DNA of 64,000 nucleotides, taken from contig CBDBGS010000006.1 in assembly GCA_965205385.1 (NCBI GenBank), positions 186,001 to 250,000 of the forward strand. Reading direction: 5' to 3'. This stretch comes from CATOSP01 sp965205385 (lineage in GTDB: Bacteria; Chloroflexota; Dehalococcoidia; Lucifugimonadales; UBA3495). The translations under genes were made by a program, and so were the position numbers. The notes below the pieces were generated by a model. That model was not told the DNA's origin, made no database searches, and saw only the letters and a program-made list of their open reading frames with translations. Each line of letters begins with the position of its first letter. Within the stretch, counting starts at the first letter, position 1. Below, one piece after another: positions 41,741 to 50,418 of the stretch.

Positions 41741-42976
41741 CTACTCCAGTACCCCGTCCTCCTTCAAGAACAGGTACTCTTCCTCGGAAAGACCCACCAC
41801 ATCACGCAGCGCGATTTCCGTGTGCTGCCCGAGCAGCGGCGCGGGGGTGTCGAGGCTTCCGGGAGTCTCGGACAGGTTGAATTCCGCGCGGTCGCTGGGG
41901 TAAGGGCCAATCTCCGGATGGTCCAAAAACGTGAAGTGGCCCCGGTGTGTGAGTTGCGGATCGTCGAACAGGTCGCGGCAGTCGTTGACCATCCCCGCAG
42001 GCACTCCGGCTCCCTGCAGCGCGAACATGAGGGGACGCGGTTCCTTGTCCGCCGTCCACTGAGCGATTAGGTCGTTCAGTTCCTGTTCGTGCGCCTTGCG
42101 TCCCAGGAGAGTGGAAAACTGTTCCGCCCGGTCATGGCCCCATTCCGAGCGATCCATGAGGCCGCATAGGGCCCCCCACTCCTCATCGGTCTGGCAGGAG
42201 ATGGCGATCCAGCGGTCGTCTCCCTTGCACGGGTAGACCCCGTTGGGCGCGGCGCCTGGTTCTTCGTTACCGCGCCGGACTTGTTGGTGGCCGTTGACCG
42301 CCGCGTCCAGCAGGTAAGGGGCGGAGAAATGCAGGGACGCTTCCAGTTGAGACATGTCCAGATGCGCGCCCTCGCCGGTGCGCCGCTTGTAGTCCAAGGC
42401 AGACAGGATCGCGGCGACGGCGAACCTGGGGCCGATGAAGTCGGTGTAGGCCCCGTAAGGGTTCACGGGGTCCCTGTCTGGCCAGCCGGTGATGTTGGAA
42501 AGTCCGGCCAGAGAGGAGAGGACCGGGCCGAAACCGGGTTGACGCTCGTAGGGTCCGCCGCGGCCCAGCATGGACGTACTGAACATGACGATACCCGGGT
42601 TTACGTCCCTGAGGTCCGGGTAACCGAGATTCCAGCGTTCCATGGTGCCGGGGGTGAAGTTCTCCGTGACCAAATCGGCCCATACCGCCAGCTTGAGGAC
42701 AAGGTCCCGCGCCCTAGGGTGGGCCATGTCGATGGATACGCCGTACTTGTTGGGGTTGTAGCTGGCGAAGTACCCGCTGCGGTTGATACCCTGGATGCCC
42801 CCTCCGAACGGGGCCGCGCGCCGCAATGTCTCGGGTCGCTTCGAGGACTCGATACGCAGGACCGTCGCTCCGTGCTCACCCAAGTACCGTGTGGTCATGG
42901 GCCCCACCGCCACCCAGCAGAAATCGAGGACCTTGAGGCCTTCCAGCGGCTTACGTGCCGGCGGATTGCGTGCCAT
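41741..42976 (-). CDS. CaiB/BaiF family CoA-transferase
   Basis: The protein has 411 residues. Motifs: LEGLKVLDFCWVAVGPMTTRYLGEHGATVLRIESSKRPETLR, YNPNKYGVSIDMAHPRARDLVLKL, TENFTPGTMERWNLGYPDLRDVNPGIVMFSTSMLG and GAHLDMSQLEASLHF (Glu at the catalytic position). It ends LLGQHTEIALRDVVGLSEEEYLFLKEDGVLE. Its start codon overlaps the end of the next upstream CoA-transferase gene by one nucleotide, so the pair forms a tandem unit. Paired genes of this family sometimes make hetero-oligomers (as in succinyl-CoA:benzylsuccinate transferase), but this is not shown. Confidence 0.9.
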   Translation of the reverse strand: MARNPPARKPLEGLKVLDFCWVAVGPMTTRYLGEHGATVLRIESSKRPETLRRAAPFGGGIQGINRSGYFASYNPNKYGVSIDMAHPRARDLVLKLAVWADLVTENFTPGTMERWNLGYPDLRDVNPGIVMFSTSMLGRGGPYERQPGFGPVLSSLAGLSNITGWPDRDPVNPYGAYTDFIGPRFAVAAILSALDYKRRTGEGAHLDMSQLEASLHFSAPYLLDAAVNGHQQVRRGNEEPGAAPNGVYPCKGDDRWIAISCQTDEEWGALCGLMDRSEWGHDRAEQFSTLLGRKAHEQELNDLIAQWTADKEPRPLMFALQGAGVPAGMVNDCRDLFDDPQLTHRGHFTFLDHPEIGPYPSDRAEFNLSETPGSLDTPAPLLGQHTEIALRDVVGLSEEEYLFLKEDGVLE

Positions 42977-44246
42977 CAGATGGCGCCCCCTTCCTTCAGC
43001 GTCGCCAACTCGTCCGAGGTAAGGCCTAGCTCTCCCTGGTATATCTCAAGGTTGTGCTCGCCGATGAGCGGCGGGCGAAGCCGCAACCCAAGCCGTGAAC
43101 CCTCGCGGTCCTTGACGAACATCCCGGGATAGGTGACCACGTCATCCAACTCAGGATGGGTAACCTGGCGGAAATAGTCCCGCGCTTCCAGGTGGGGATG
43201 CCTGAGGATGTCGCCTTGGGTCGCGACGGGGAAGAGCAGGATGCGGCGTTCGATGCTGGCCTGGACGAGTTCATCGCGGGTTTTGGTCAGGAAAAACCGC
43301 TGGAGGGGTTCTACGACTCTGGCCATCACCTCGGCTCGCACCTGCCCGTAGCCCATGTTTTCCCAGTCGACCGAGTCCAGGTATGCGTCGCCCAATCCTT
43401 CTTCGTCCATCCAAGCGAGAAGGGTGCGAGTGCTGGCGGCGACTCCGGCGCTGCCGCCCTGTGGAGTGTAGTTGATGAATCCGTCCTTGCAGGCCCAGCT
43501 AGTGCGGACCACGTTGTCCCCGGAGGTCTGGCGGAACACCCCCATGCGCTTCAGGATGACTCCCTCAAGGTCCCAGCTTTGGGGCGCGTGGGCCAGGGTT
43601 TTGGCCACCGCTTGTTGGCATGATACGTCCACGCGCTGGCCCTGGCCGCTTAGCGCACGGTGGGTGTGGGCCATCATCGCGCCGGTTGCCCCGGCAGCCG
43701 CGCCGTGGAGGTAAAGGTGAGGGAATGATACTCTTACGGGCGGCCGGTCGCTGTCGCCGGTCAGGTACATGAAACCACCCAGGGCCATTCCCACGATGTC
43801 TGGCCCCTTCCAGCCGCCGTAGGGACCGTCCTTCCCGAAGGGAGATATGGAGACCATGACCAGGCCTGGATTGATTCGCGAGAGTTCGTCGTAGCCGATT
43901 GACAGGTTGTCCATATAGCCCGGAGCATAAGACTCCACCAGGAAATCGGCGCTGGCCACCAGCCTCTTTAGCAACGCCCTGCCGTCGTTGGTCTCCGGGT
44001 CCAGGGTGATTCCCCGCTTGTTGGCTGCGTAGGCCCACCAGTAGAGGCTCTTCTCCGGGTGAGGGTCGTTGTGGTAGAAGGGGCCAATGTTGCGGGCTGG
44101 GCTGCCGCCTGGAGGCTCGACCTGCACCACGTCCGCCCCCCCAGGTCCGCAAGGATCTTGCCGCAAAGCAGGCCCCGGTCGTCGGTAAGGTCCAGGACCC
44201 GGTATGGGCTCAGAAACAGGCCCTGTCCCTGGTCTTGATCGGTCAT
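42976..44246 (-). pseudogene. CaiB/BaiF family CoA-transferase, frameshift in a G7 run
   Basis: The proper start is ATG 44246 (MTDQDQGQGLFLSPYRVLDLTDDRGLLCGKILADLGG). At the homopolymer of seven G (plus-strand C, 44136-44142) one base is missing; adding it joins the N-terminus to ADVVQVEPPGGSPARNIGPFYH and the rest of an intact protein. Later motifs: NKRGITLDPETNDGRALLKRL, SYAPGYMDNLSIGYDELSRINPGLVMVSISPFG and GQRVDVSCQQAVAKT. The residue at the usual catalytic Asp/Glu position is Gln. The end is LIGEHNLEIYQGELGLTSDELATLKEGGAI. It may be a pseudogene, a sequencing slip, or a slippage-controlled gene. Confidence 0.85.
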
Positions 44247-44359
44247 TCGAGTAACTCCGGATGCAAGGTACTTCGGCCGAGTCCGCGCCGGGTGAACGGT
44301 ATTTTAGTCGATGGGAATGGGGCGTCACAGGCGGGGGCCTGGGCCACGCGCCCGAAACT

Positions 44360-45832
44360 CTAGGCGGAGGGCACCGGAGGCATTTCCCTTACACGGTGGA
44401 AGTTAAACGCGGACATCGTCATGGCAGCCAGTAGAAGGCACATCATTGCGGTATAGGCGTTCCGCGTTCCGAGGACGAAAACGGTCTTGACCCCTTCACC
44501 GGCAGCGTCCGACACAGCGGCCAGACTTGGTTCATACCCGTGGAACGCCATGGTTGCAGTCACGATGGCGGTGGCTACGGCCACGCTTGCCACGTTGGCC
44601 CCGTTGCGCACCAGGTTTAGGAACGCTGAGACGACTCCGTATTTCTCCCGGTTAATAACGCTGAGAATCGAACTGGTGTTTGGGGAATAGAACACGCCCA
44701 TGCCGCTGCTTTGGAGCATCAGAGCTGGAATCACCATGAAAACGGAAGTGTCCTCGGAAACCCTGGAGAGAATTGCCAGACCGGAGGCCGATAAGCACAG
44801 GCCGCCAACTGTGAACTTGCGCGATCCGAACCGGTCGGATAGATGGCCGCAGACCGGGCCCAAAACGGCCATGCAAGCCGCGCCGGGTACGACCATGAGG
44901 CCGGCCATCAAGGGTTCGAAACCAAGCACTTTTTGCAGGTAGAAGGGTGTCAGGAACAGGACGGCCGAGCTTCCCAGGAAGGTCAGGAAAGCCGAAGACA
45001 CGCCGAAAGAGTAGGTCCGTTCCTTGAAATACCGAAGGTCGAGCATGGGAGACGGTGTGCGCAACTCCCACCAGATAAATCCAGACAACAAGGCGACGAA
45101 CCCCACGAGTCCACCGAATATGTAAGGAGAGGATAGTCCGACCTTGTGGGCGTTCATGACGGTAATCAGGATCGTCACCAGGGCCGCGGTGGAAAGCGCC
45201 GCTCCAGCCCAGTCGAAACTGCGCTGGTCTTGTGGATCTCCTTCTTGGGACTTCCTCCGGCCTTCCAGAACGAACATGGTCGCCACCATGCCGGCTAACA
45301 CGAGGGGGATCGTGTAGTAGAACGCCCATCTCCAGCCCAGGGTGTCGACCAGGATGCCGCCTACAGCAGGACCCGCCACCGAACCCGTGCCCACGATGGT
45401 CATTATCATTCCGATGGCTTTGCCCCGTTCCGAAGGAGGGAAGATGGACGTGATGATCGCCATCCCCGTGCCCTGGGTCATGGCGTTGCCCAGACCCTGG
45501 AGAACACGTGCGACAACCAGGAGCGTGAATACATGAGAGACCCCGGCCAGCGCCGCGCCCGCCGCGGCGACCAATGAGCCCGCGACGAATACTTCCTTGC
45601 GTCCGAGAATGTCGGACAACCGGCCCATAGGCATGAGCAGAGCGCTCACGGTTAGGGAAAAGGAGATGATGACCCATTGGACTGCGGGAAGGTCGACCTG
45701 GAAGTGGCTGGCAATGGTGGGTAATGCGACGTTTACGCTGCCGTGGTCCGCGACGGAGGCGAATGTTCCGATGGCGACTGCGCCGAATCCCCAGTACTTG
45801 TAGTTGGAGCCGCGGGTTAAATCTAAACGCAT
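44360..45832 (-). CDS. MFS drug-efflux-type transporter (DHA2, 14 TM)
   Basis: The protein has 490 residues with about 14 hydrophobic segments, the DHA2 (EmrB/QacA) size. Motif A reads GRLSDILGRKEVFVAG after the first two helices, and motif C reads VGTGSVAGPAVGGILVDTLGWRWAFY. These proton antiporters export hydrophobic compounds. It starts 18 nt after the flavin monooxygenase gene stops, so the two are probably cotranscribed; export of a toxic intermediate or product would fit, but this is inference. No regulator gene is next to it. Confidence 0.9.
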   Translation of the reverse strand: MRLDLTRGSNYKYWGFGAVAIGTFASVADHGSVNVALPTIASHFQVDLPAVQWVIISFSLTVSALLMPMGRLSDILGRKEVFVAGSLVAAAGAALAGVSHVFTLLVVARVLQGLGNAMTQGTGMAIITSIFPPSERGKAIGMIMTIVGTGSVAGPAVGGILVDTLGWRWAFYYTIPLVLAGMVATMFVLEGRRKSQEGDPQDQRSFDWAGAALSTAALVTILITVMNAHKVGLSSPYIFGGLVGFVALLSGFIWWELRTPSPMLDLRYFKERTYSFGVSSAFLTFLGSSAVLFLTPFYLQKVLGFEPLMAGLMVVPGAACMAVLGPVCGHLSDRFGSRKFTVGGLCLSASGLAILSRVSEDTSVFMVIPALMLQSSGMGVFYSPNTSSILSVINREKYGVVSAFLNLVRNGANVASVAVATAIVTATMAFHGYEPSLAAVSDAAGEGVKTVFVLGTRNAYTAMMCLLLAAMTMSAFNFHRVREMPPVPSA

Positions 45833-45850
45833 TAATCTAGGATAGCACGT

Positions 45851-46987
45851 TTAGGGGGCGTCACCGCGTCCCGTGGAGGATGGAGCGGCTTTATTCTCGA
45901 AGTGGGGGACGATGTACTTTCCGAATAGGCGCAAGGTCTCCATCACTTCCGAATGTTCGATTCCCCCAACCTGGAAGAGGGGCATTACCTCGTCTACGCC
46001 CGCCGCCTCGTATTGTTCAAGGTAGCGGATACAGTCGTCAGGATCACCGATGCAATAGCGCCCGCTTTTGATCTGGTCCAGGGACGACGTCTCTTCCCGT
46101 TTGGGTGAATCGGTGGCTGTGGAGCGTGTGTAGTGCCACCGGTAGTCTTCGGGCACACGGGTAGGGTCCTGTTCGCGCCAGACTCGAACGTCTCGCTGCG
46201 CCTGTTGGTCCCGGTACCAATCTATAAGTCCCGCGGCCTGCTCTTGGACTTTGCGGCGGTCTTCGCCACAGACGGCCACAGTGCTGACGGAGACCTGGTT
46301 GTGGACTACCCGAGTCAAAGGGTCCGCATCCCGGATGCCCTCACGATACGCGGTGACCAATGGAGCCAGGCCACCGGCTCCCCCTCCCGCCATCGCCAGG
46401 CAGCCGAGGCCCATCAGTCCAGCCTTGCGAAAGGTCTCCTCCTGGCTGCATCCCAACCAGATGGGAGGGTGAGGATCCTGGACCGGCTTGGGGTGGACCT
46501 CTCGCAACGGAATCTTGTAATGGTCGCCTTCGTAGGTGAACTCCCCTTCGGTCCACGCTCTGGGGATGATCTCCAGGGCTTCATCCACCATTCCTGTGGC
46601 GTCCTTCAAGTCGGTGCCGAAGGCGGCCATCTGGTAGGGGTAGCCGGACCTTCCCACTCCCAGGTCAACCCTCCCCTTGCTGAGAATGTCCAAAGTGGCG
46701 GTGCGGGCCGCGATGTGCAGGGGATGTTGCACTGGGGGCACCACGACGGCGATGCCCAGCCTCATTTCGGTGGTGCGTTGGCTCAGCGCCCCCAGGGTTA
46801 CATCAGGCGCGCTGGAGTGGGACCATTCGGTCCGAAACTGGTGGTCCGCCATCCAGACGCTTTTGAGGCCCATCTCTTCGGCGAAAGCCACCTGGTCAAG
46901 CATGTCCAAGAACCGTTGCGACTCGCTGCCGCGAATCCACGGCCTCGGGACCTGCATCTGATAGAACATGCCAATCCGCATACGCAC
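45851..46987 (-). CDS. Luciferase-like (LLM) flavin-dependent monooxygenase
   Basis: The protein has 378 residues; the start could also be the second Met (46981, MRIGMFYQMQ). Hallmarks: FAEEMGLKSVWMADHQF, SQRTTEMRLGIAVVVPPVQHPLHIAARTATLDILSKGRVDLGVGRSGYPYQMAAFG, HPPIWLGCSQEETFRKAGLMGLG and the C-terminal VMETLRLFGKYIVPHF. It is the fourth LLM enzyme in this window and the least like the others. It is in line with the MFS exporter gene downstream. Confidence 0.88.
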   Translation of the reverse strand: MRMRIGMFYQMQVPRPWIRGSESQRFLDMLDQVAFAEEMGLKSVWMADHQFRTEWSHSSAPDVTLGALSQRTTEMRLGIAVVVPPVQHPLHIAARTATLDILSKGRVDLGVGRSGYPYQMAAFGTDLKDATGMVDEALEIIPRAWTEGEFTYEGDHYKIPLREVHPKPVQDPHPPIWLGCSQEETFRKAGLMGLGCLAMAGGGAGGLAPLVTAYREGIRDADPLTRVVHNQVSVSTVAVCGEDRRKVQEQAAGLIDWYRDQQAQRDVRVWREQDPTRVPEDYRWHYTRSTATDSPKREETSSLDQIKSGRYCIGDPDDCIRYLEQYEAAGVDEVMPLFQVGGIEHSEVMETLRLFGKYIVPHFENKAAPSSTGRGDAP

Positions 46988-47057
46988 CGGACCTGGGTAG
47001 GATGGACCGGTGGCTACAGACGAGCATCGCCGGTCTGGGGTGAGTCGCTGATAGAGG

Positions 47058-47936
47058 CTAACGCTGAAGCACGTATTTGTCCACGCTCTGCTCGGCGGTC
47101 AGGGCGAGGTAGATGTCGCCGTGGGCGTCAACCCAGGAGCCGTGAGCGGACCTGGAGGGCCACCGGGCCAGCACGCCGCCGTCCTGATCGAGAACACTTA
47201 TTTGGGGAGGAGCGCCGTTTTCCGCCCGTTCACTGATGTAGAACATACCGTCGCTGTCCTGGGAGATGTCCAGCGGGCGGTTCATTTCGGTCCACATGGT
47301 GATGTACTCGCCCTCTTGAGAGAACACTTGGATGCGGCTGTTCTCCCGGTCGCACAGGTAAACGCGGCCATCCTGGCCCACCACCAAGCTATGAGGAAGG
47401 TGGAACTCGTTGGGGCCGCCCTTGCCCGGTTGACCCCAAGATGAGATAAGTTCCCCGGCGGCGGAGAATCGGTGTACGCGAGCGTTCCTATATCCGTCGG
47501 AGATGTACAGTTCTCCAGACGGCGCGGGGACCATCTCGGTCACGTAGTTGAACGGGCCTGCAGCCCTCGGGACCACCGTCCCGGTCTCCTCGGTCCCGGT
47601 GTCGGAGTAGACGCCGTGGGTCCCGATTATCTGGAGCGGTTTGCCATCGAGGGTGTATTTCATCGCCACCGAACCTTCCCGGTCGGTCAAGTAAACTATG
47701 TCGTCGGCGATGAATAACCCGTGCGGACTGACGAAATTCCCGTTGCCCCAAGAGCTGAGGTAGTTGCCGTCACGGTCGAAGATCACCACCGGGGGCTCGG
47801 TCCTTTGAAAGACATAAACGCGGTCCTGGGAGTCGGTGGCAACCGCGCTTACCGTCCCGAAGGATTGGCCAGCCGGGAGCTTCGCCCAGTCCTGGACCAG
47901 TGTGTAGGTGTATTTCCCTGCGCCTACTGTCGTCAT
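47058..47936 (-). CDS. NHL-repeat beta-propeller protein
   Basis: ATG 47936 (MTTVGAGKYTYTLVQDWAKLP) is best placed after GGGAGG; ATG 47945 would be too close. The 292 residues hold about six NHL-like blades: AVATDSQDRVYVFQRTEPPVVIFDRDGNYLSSWG, GLFIADDIVYLTDREGSVAMKYTLDGK, SLVVGQDGRVYLCDRENSRIQVFSQEGEYI and GSWVDAHGDIYLALTAEQSVDKYV. It has no signal peptide. The family includes SMP-30-like and other sugar lactonase-like or binding proteins; the function here is unknown. It is similar in type to the gene at 396-1424. Confidence 0.82.
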   Translation of the reverse strand: MTTVGAGKYTYTLVQDWAKLPAGQSFGTVSAVATDSQDRVYVFQRTEPPVVIFDRDGNYLSSWGNGNFVSPHGLFIADDIVYLTDREGSVAMKYTLDGKPLQIIGTHGVYSDTGTEETGTVVPRAAGPFNYVTEMVPAPSGELYISDGYRNARVHRFSAAGELISSWGQPGKGGPNEFHLPHSLVVGQDGRVYLCDRENSRIQVFSQEGEYITMWTEMNRPLDISQDSDGMFYISERAENGAPPQISVLDQDGGVLARWPSRSAHGSWVDAHGDIYLALTAEQSVDKYVLQR

Positions 47937-48265
47937 CGTTCCCATACCTCCCTGGACTCTCGCGACACCGGGAAGACGCCCCGGATGAACGAGTCCAGAC
48001 TAAATTGGCTAGGGTGCCATGTTACTACAACGGTTGCCCCTTGGGGTTATGTCCCGCAGGCAATCCCAGCTAACCAACCCCTGCTAAATTAGTGGAGGAA
48101 AGTGTGGGAGGCTCCTACTCCCCGTGAACTCAGGCAGGGGAGGAGATATCCCCCTTAATCCCCCTTTTGCGAAAGGGGGAGTGCAGCGCCGTGAGCCGAC
48201 TATTGAATGACCCCTCGGGCAATCCCAGGTTCGGCTGAGATGCTAACGGAAGTTCCCAGGGCGGG
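47937..48265. other. Gene-free gap with a short palindromic repeat
   Basis: No gene is seen. A palindrome aatcccccttttgcgaaaggggga (about 48157-48180) resembles the G/C runs inside MITE D (3808-3840 and 3960-3992). Near 48200-48215 attgaatgacccc resembles the end of the ISAs1-type MITEs, but no matching second end is found, so it may be a remnant. Leaders for the NHL gene on the minus strand must also lie here. Confidence 0.5.
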
Positions 48266-49807
48266 CTAACGCTTGCTGTTGTAGCGGTAGTGAGGGTCCG
48301 ATTCGCCCGCGCTCCAAAACTCGTAGAACCGTTCAACGTAGGGCATCAACCGGGCCACCATGCCTCGAACCTGTACCACTTCGGGTTCAAGTGTACTGGC
48401 AAACCGTTCCCGCAGCTCGTTCACTACATCCTCCTTGAGTGTCCCGGGGAAGCGCCCGTCCCGGAACACGACCTTTCCATTTATCATCACCGTGTGAACA
48501 TCGCGGGGTTTGCCCCGGTAGAGGAGAGCGTCAACGGGGGTGATAGCGGGGTCAAGGTAAGGGGCTTCGATGGATGAGAGGTCCGCGACCACGAGGTCTG
48601 CCCTGCGGCCCACCTCAAGGGCCCCGATTTCGGAGGTGAAACCCGTTGGGCGCGCGGCATTGGCCGTGGCCATAGCCAGGGCCTGGCCGGAGTTGACGGC
48701 GGGTCTACCGATGCCTGGTTCACGGTGCAATCGCAAAGCCAAACGCATCTCTTGGAGCATGTCGTCATCGTCGTTAATGGCGGTGCTGTCGGTGCCCATC
48801 GCCACGTTGACGCCGTTGGTTAGCATAGAGGTTACCGGGGCAACCCCGTTTTTCAATCGCAGATTGGAACTGGGGTTGTGGCAAACGGTGGACCGACCCT
48901 GGGCGAGGAGTTGGATGTCATGGTCCGTAAGCCACACGGAATGAGCGAAAGACACTTCCGGGCCGAGAAATCCAAGGTCGTCGAGGTGGGCTACCGGGGT
49001 CTTCCCCCACTTCCGAATCCCGTATTCCTTCTGGTAGGGACTCTCCACCAAGTGCATGTGTATCGCCGTATCGAGACGTTGGGCAAGCTCTTTGGTACGG
49101 ACCAGGAATTCGTCCGACACCCATTGAACGTTGCTGGGACTGACGAGCATACTTACCAGTCCCTCGGGCGCAGAGGTGTATTTCCGGTGTGCGCTCTCGA
49201 CCATAGAGAAGTAGTCATCCGTAGTCATGGCAGTCGCGGCGAGGTATTGGCGCACGCCATCCGCCAGATCCGAGGGTAGTCCCGAAATGAATTGATCGTC
49301 GTCTTCGTAGACCACCCGGTTCTGACCGCGAAAGTAGACCGAAAAAGCGGTGCGCATCCCGGCATCGCCAAAGCCCCTGAGCACTTCGGAGATGTCATTT
49401 TCCAGGCCCGTCACGGGTGTCTGGGAATGGTTGTACATGACGGTGGTCGTTCCGGACTCGATCATCTGCATAGCGGTGTAAAGGGTCATCAGGTAATGAT
49501 CGTGGGGGCGCCGTCCCCAACCGCTCAGGATCCAGGTCTCAAGCGAGTCGTCGCAGGCTCCCATTTGGAATGTGGAGACTGCACGACCGTGGTGATGGGC
49601 ATTGACCAGTCCTGGGAAGACAATGAAGCCAGGGCCGCCGATCTCTTCGTCGGCTCGATGTGCCGCTTTGATGGTTTGATATTCGCCGACCGCTTCTATG
49701 ACGCCGTCACGTTGGAACACCGCGCCGTCGGTGATCACGACGCTGGATTCGGCGTCGGACCCCGCCTGGCTGATGAGGTATTTTCCGTGGACCAGAGATG
49801 TCGCCAT
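48266..49807 (-). CDS. Amidohydrolase of the cytosine deaminase / atrazine chlorohydrolase type
   Basis: ATG 49807 (MATSLVHGKYLISQ) has AGGAGAAAGG upstream and gives 513 residues. Metal-site motifs are in order: FPGLVNAHHHGR (His71, His73), AIHMHLVESPYQ, VSFAHSVWLTDHDIQLLAQ and VAMGTDSTAINDDDD (Asp). Later VGRRADLVVADLSS and MINGKVVFRDGRFPG complete the beta-sandwich. Such enzymes hydrolytically deaminate or dechlorinate heterocycles such as triazines, guanine or 8-oxoguanine. The substrate is not certain. The C-terminal 60 residues are longer than in most relatives. Confidence 0.9.
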   Translation of the reverse strand: MATSLVHGKYLISQAGSDAESSVVITDGAVFQRDGVIEAVGEYQTIKAAHRADEEIGGPGFIVFPGLVNAHHHGRAVSTFQMGACDDSLETWILSGWGRRPHDHYLMTLYTAMQMIESGTTTVMYNHSQTPVTGLENDISEVLRGFGDAGMRTAFSVYFRGQNRVVYEDDDQFISGLPSDLADGVRQYLAATAMTTDDYFSMVESAHRKYTSAPEGLVSMLVSPSNVQWVSDEFLVRTKELAQRLDTAIHMHLVESPYQKEYGIRKWGKTPVAHLDDLGFLGPEVSFAHSVWLTDHDIQLLAQGRSTVCHNPSSNLRLKNGVAPVTSMLTNGVNVAMGTDSTAINDDDDMLQEMRLALRLHREPGIGRPAVNSGQALAMATANAARPTGFTSEIGALEVGRRADLVVADLSSIEAPYLDPAITPVDALLYRGKPRDVHTVMINGKVVFRDGRFPGTLKEDVVNELRERFASTLEPEVVQVRGMVARLMPYVERFYEFWSAGESDPHYRYNSKR

Positions 49808-49970
49808 GATGGTCACCTTTCTCCTGGTTGCCTTGTGCAGACAGTGTATATCAGTTACTGTGGACTGAGGACTCCCAGGATTCAGCCATAGTTGTCGGGC
49901 GGGCCCAACCAGCTTGGTCACACCGCTTCTTACCGAGTGAATAGTCTTTCGCGAAAGGGCGGAATAAGTT

Positions 49971-50416
49971 TTGTCTCACCCTCAATCACGAGACAACCAG
50001 GGCGACCGGATATTTGGGCCGAGTCAACCCCAATGTGTCCAGTCCGATGAGTTACTTGAAGACCTGACCCAGCTTATTCGTCTCCTAGATATACAGAGCG
50101 GGAAAAGGGTCCCGCGGCCATCGAATGGGAATTATTCCGGGACTCATACCTGGTTCCCGAGTGGAAACGCCCGGTCACCGCAACAGAAGAAGTAGACCAT
50201 GTCCTACTACTCGCGTTCCGGAAGGGGATAGTCTGGTTTCCCGGAACCCACGATGTGGGCAGGTCCAAAGTTCCGGCAAAGTTGGTTCGATTGAACCGCA
50301 GCCACACCGAGGTGGAGAAACTACTGGGGAGCAAGTCCAACCCCAACTACGTATTCCACCCGGTGCAGATCCGAGGCGAGCCTTTGTCCGAGACTATCAT
50401 CCGAGACAGACGCTAG
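49971..50416 (+). pseudogene. Frameshifted hypothetical gene upstream of a PIN toxin
   Basis: An N-terminal piece (QSDELLEDLTQLIRLLDIQSGK, ending near 50105) and a longer piece in another frame (GPAAIEWELFRDSYLVPEWKRPVTATEEVDHVLLLAFRKGI..., then KLVRLNRSHTEVEKLLGSKSNPNYVFHPVQIRGEPLSETIIRDRR) join after one frameshift near 50105-50115. Both are clearly protein-like. Stop TAG 50414-50416 is 2 nt before the PIN toxin's start, as in toxin-antitoxin pairs. No family is recognised, so the antitoxin role is only suggested by position. Confidence 0.5.
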
Positions 50417-50418
50417 AG

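Noticed and set aside
46133..47236. A 367-codon open frame on the plus strand across an LLM gene and its leader
   Set aside because: It is antisense to a well-supported monooxygenase (45851-46987), has Arg/Pro/Gly-rich composition, and shows no family motif. High G+C produces such antisense frames.
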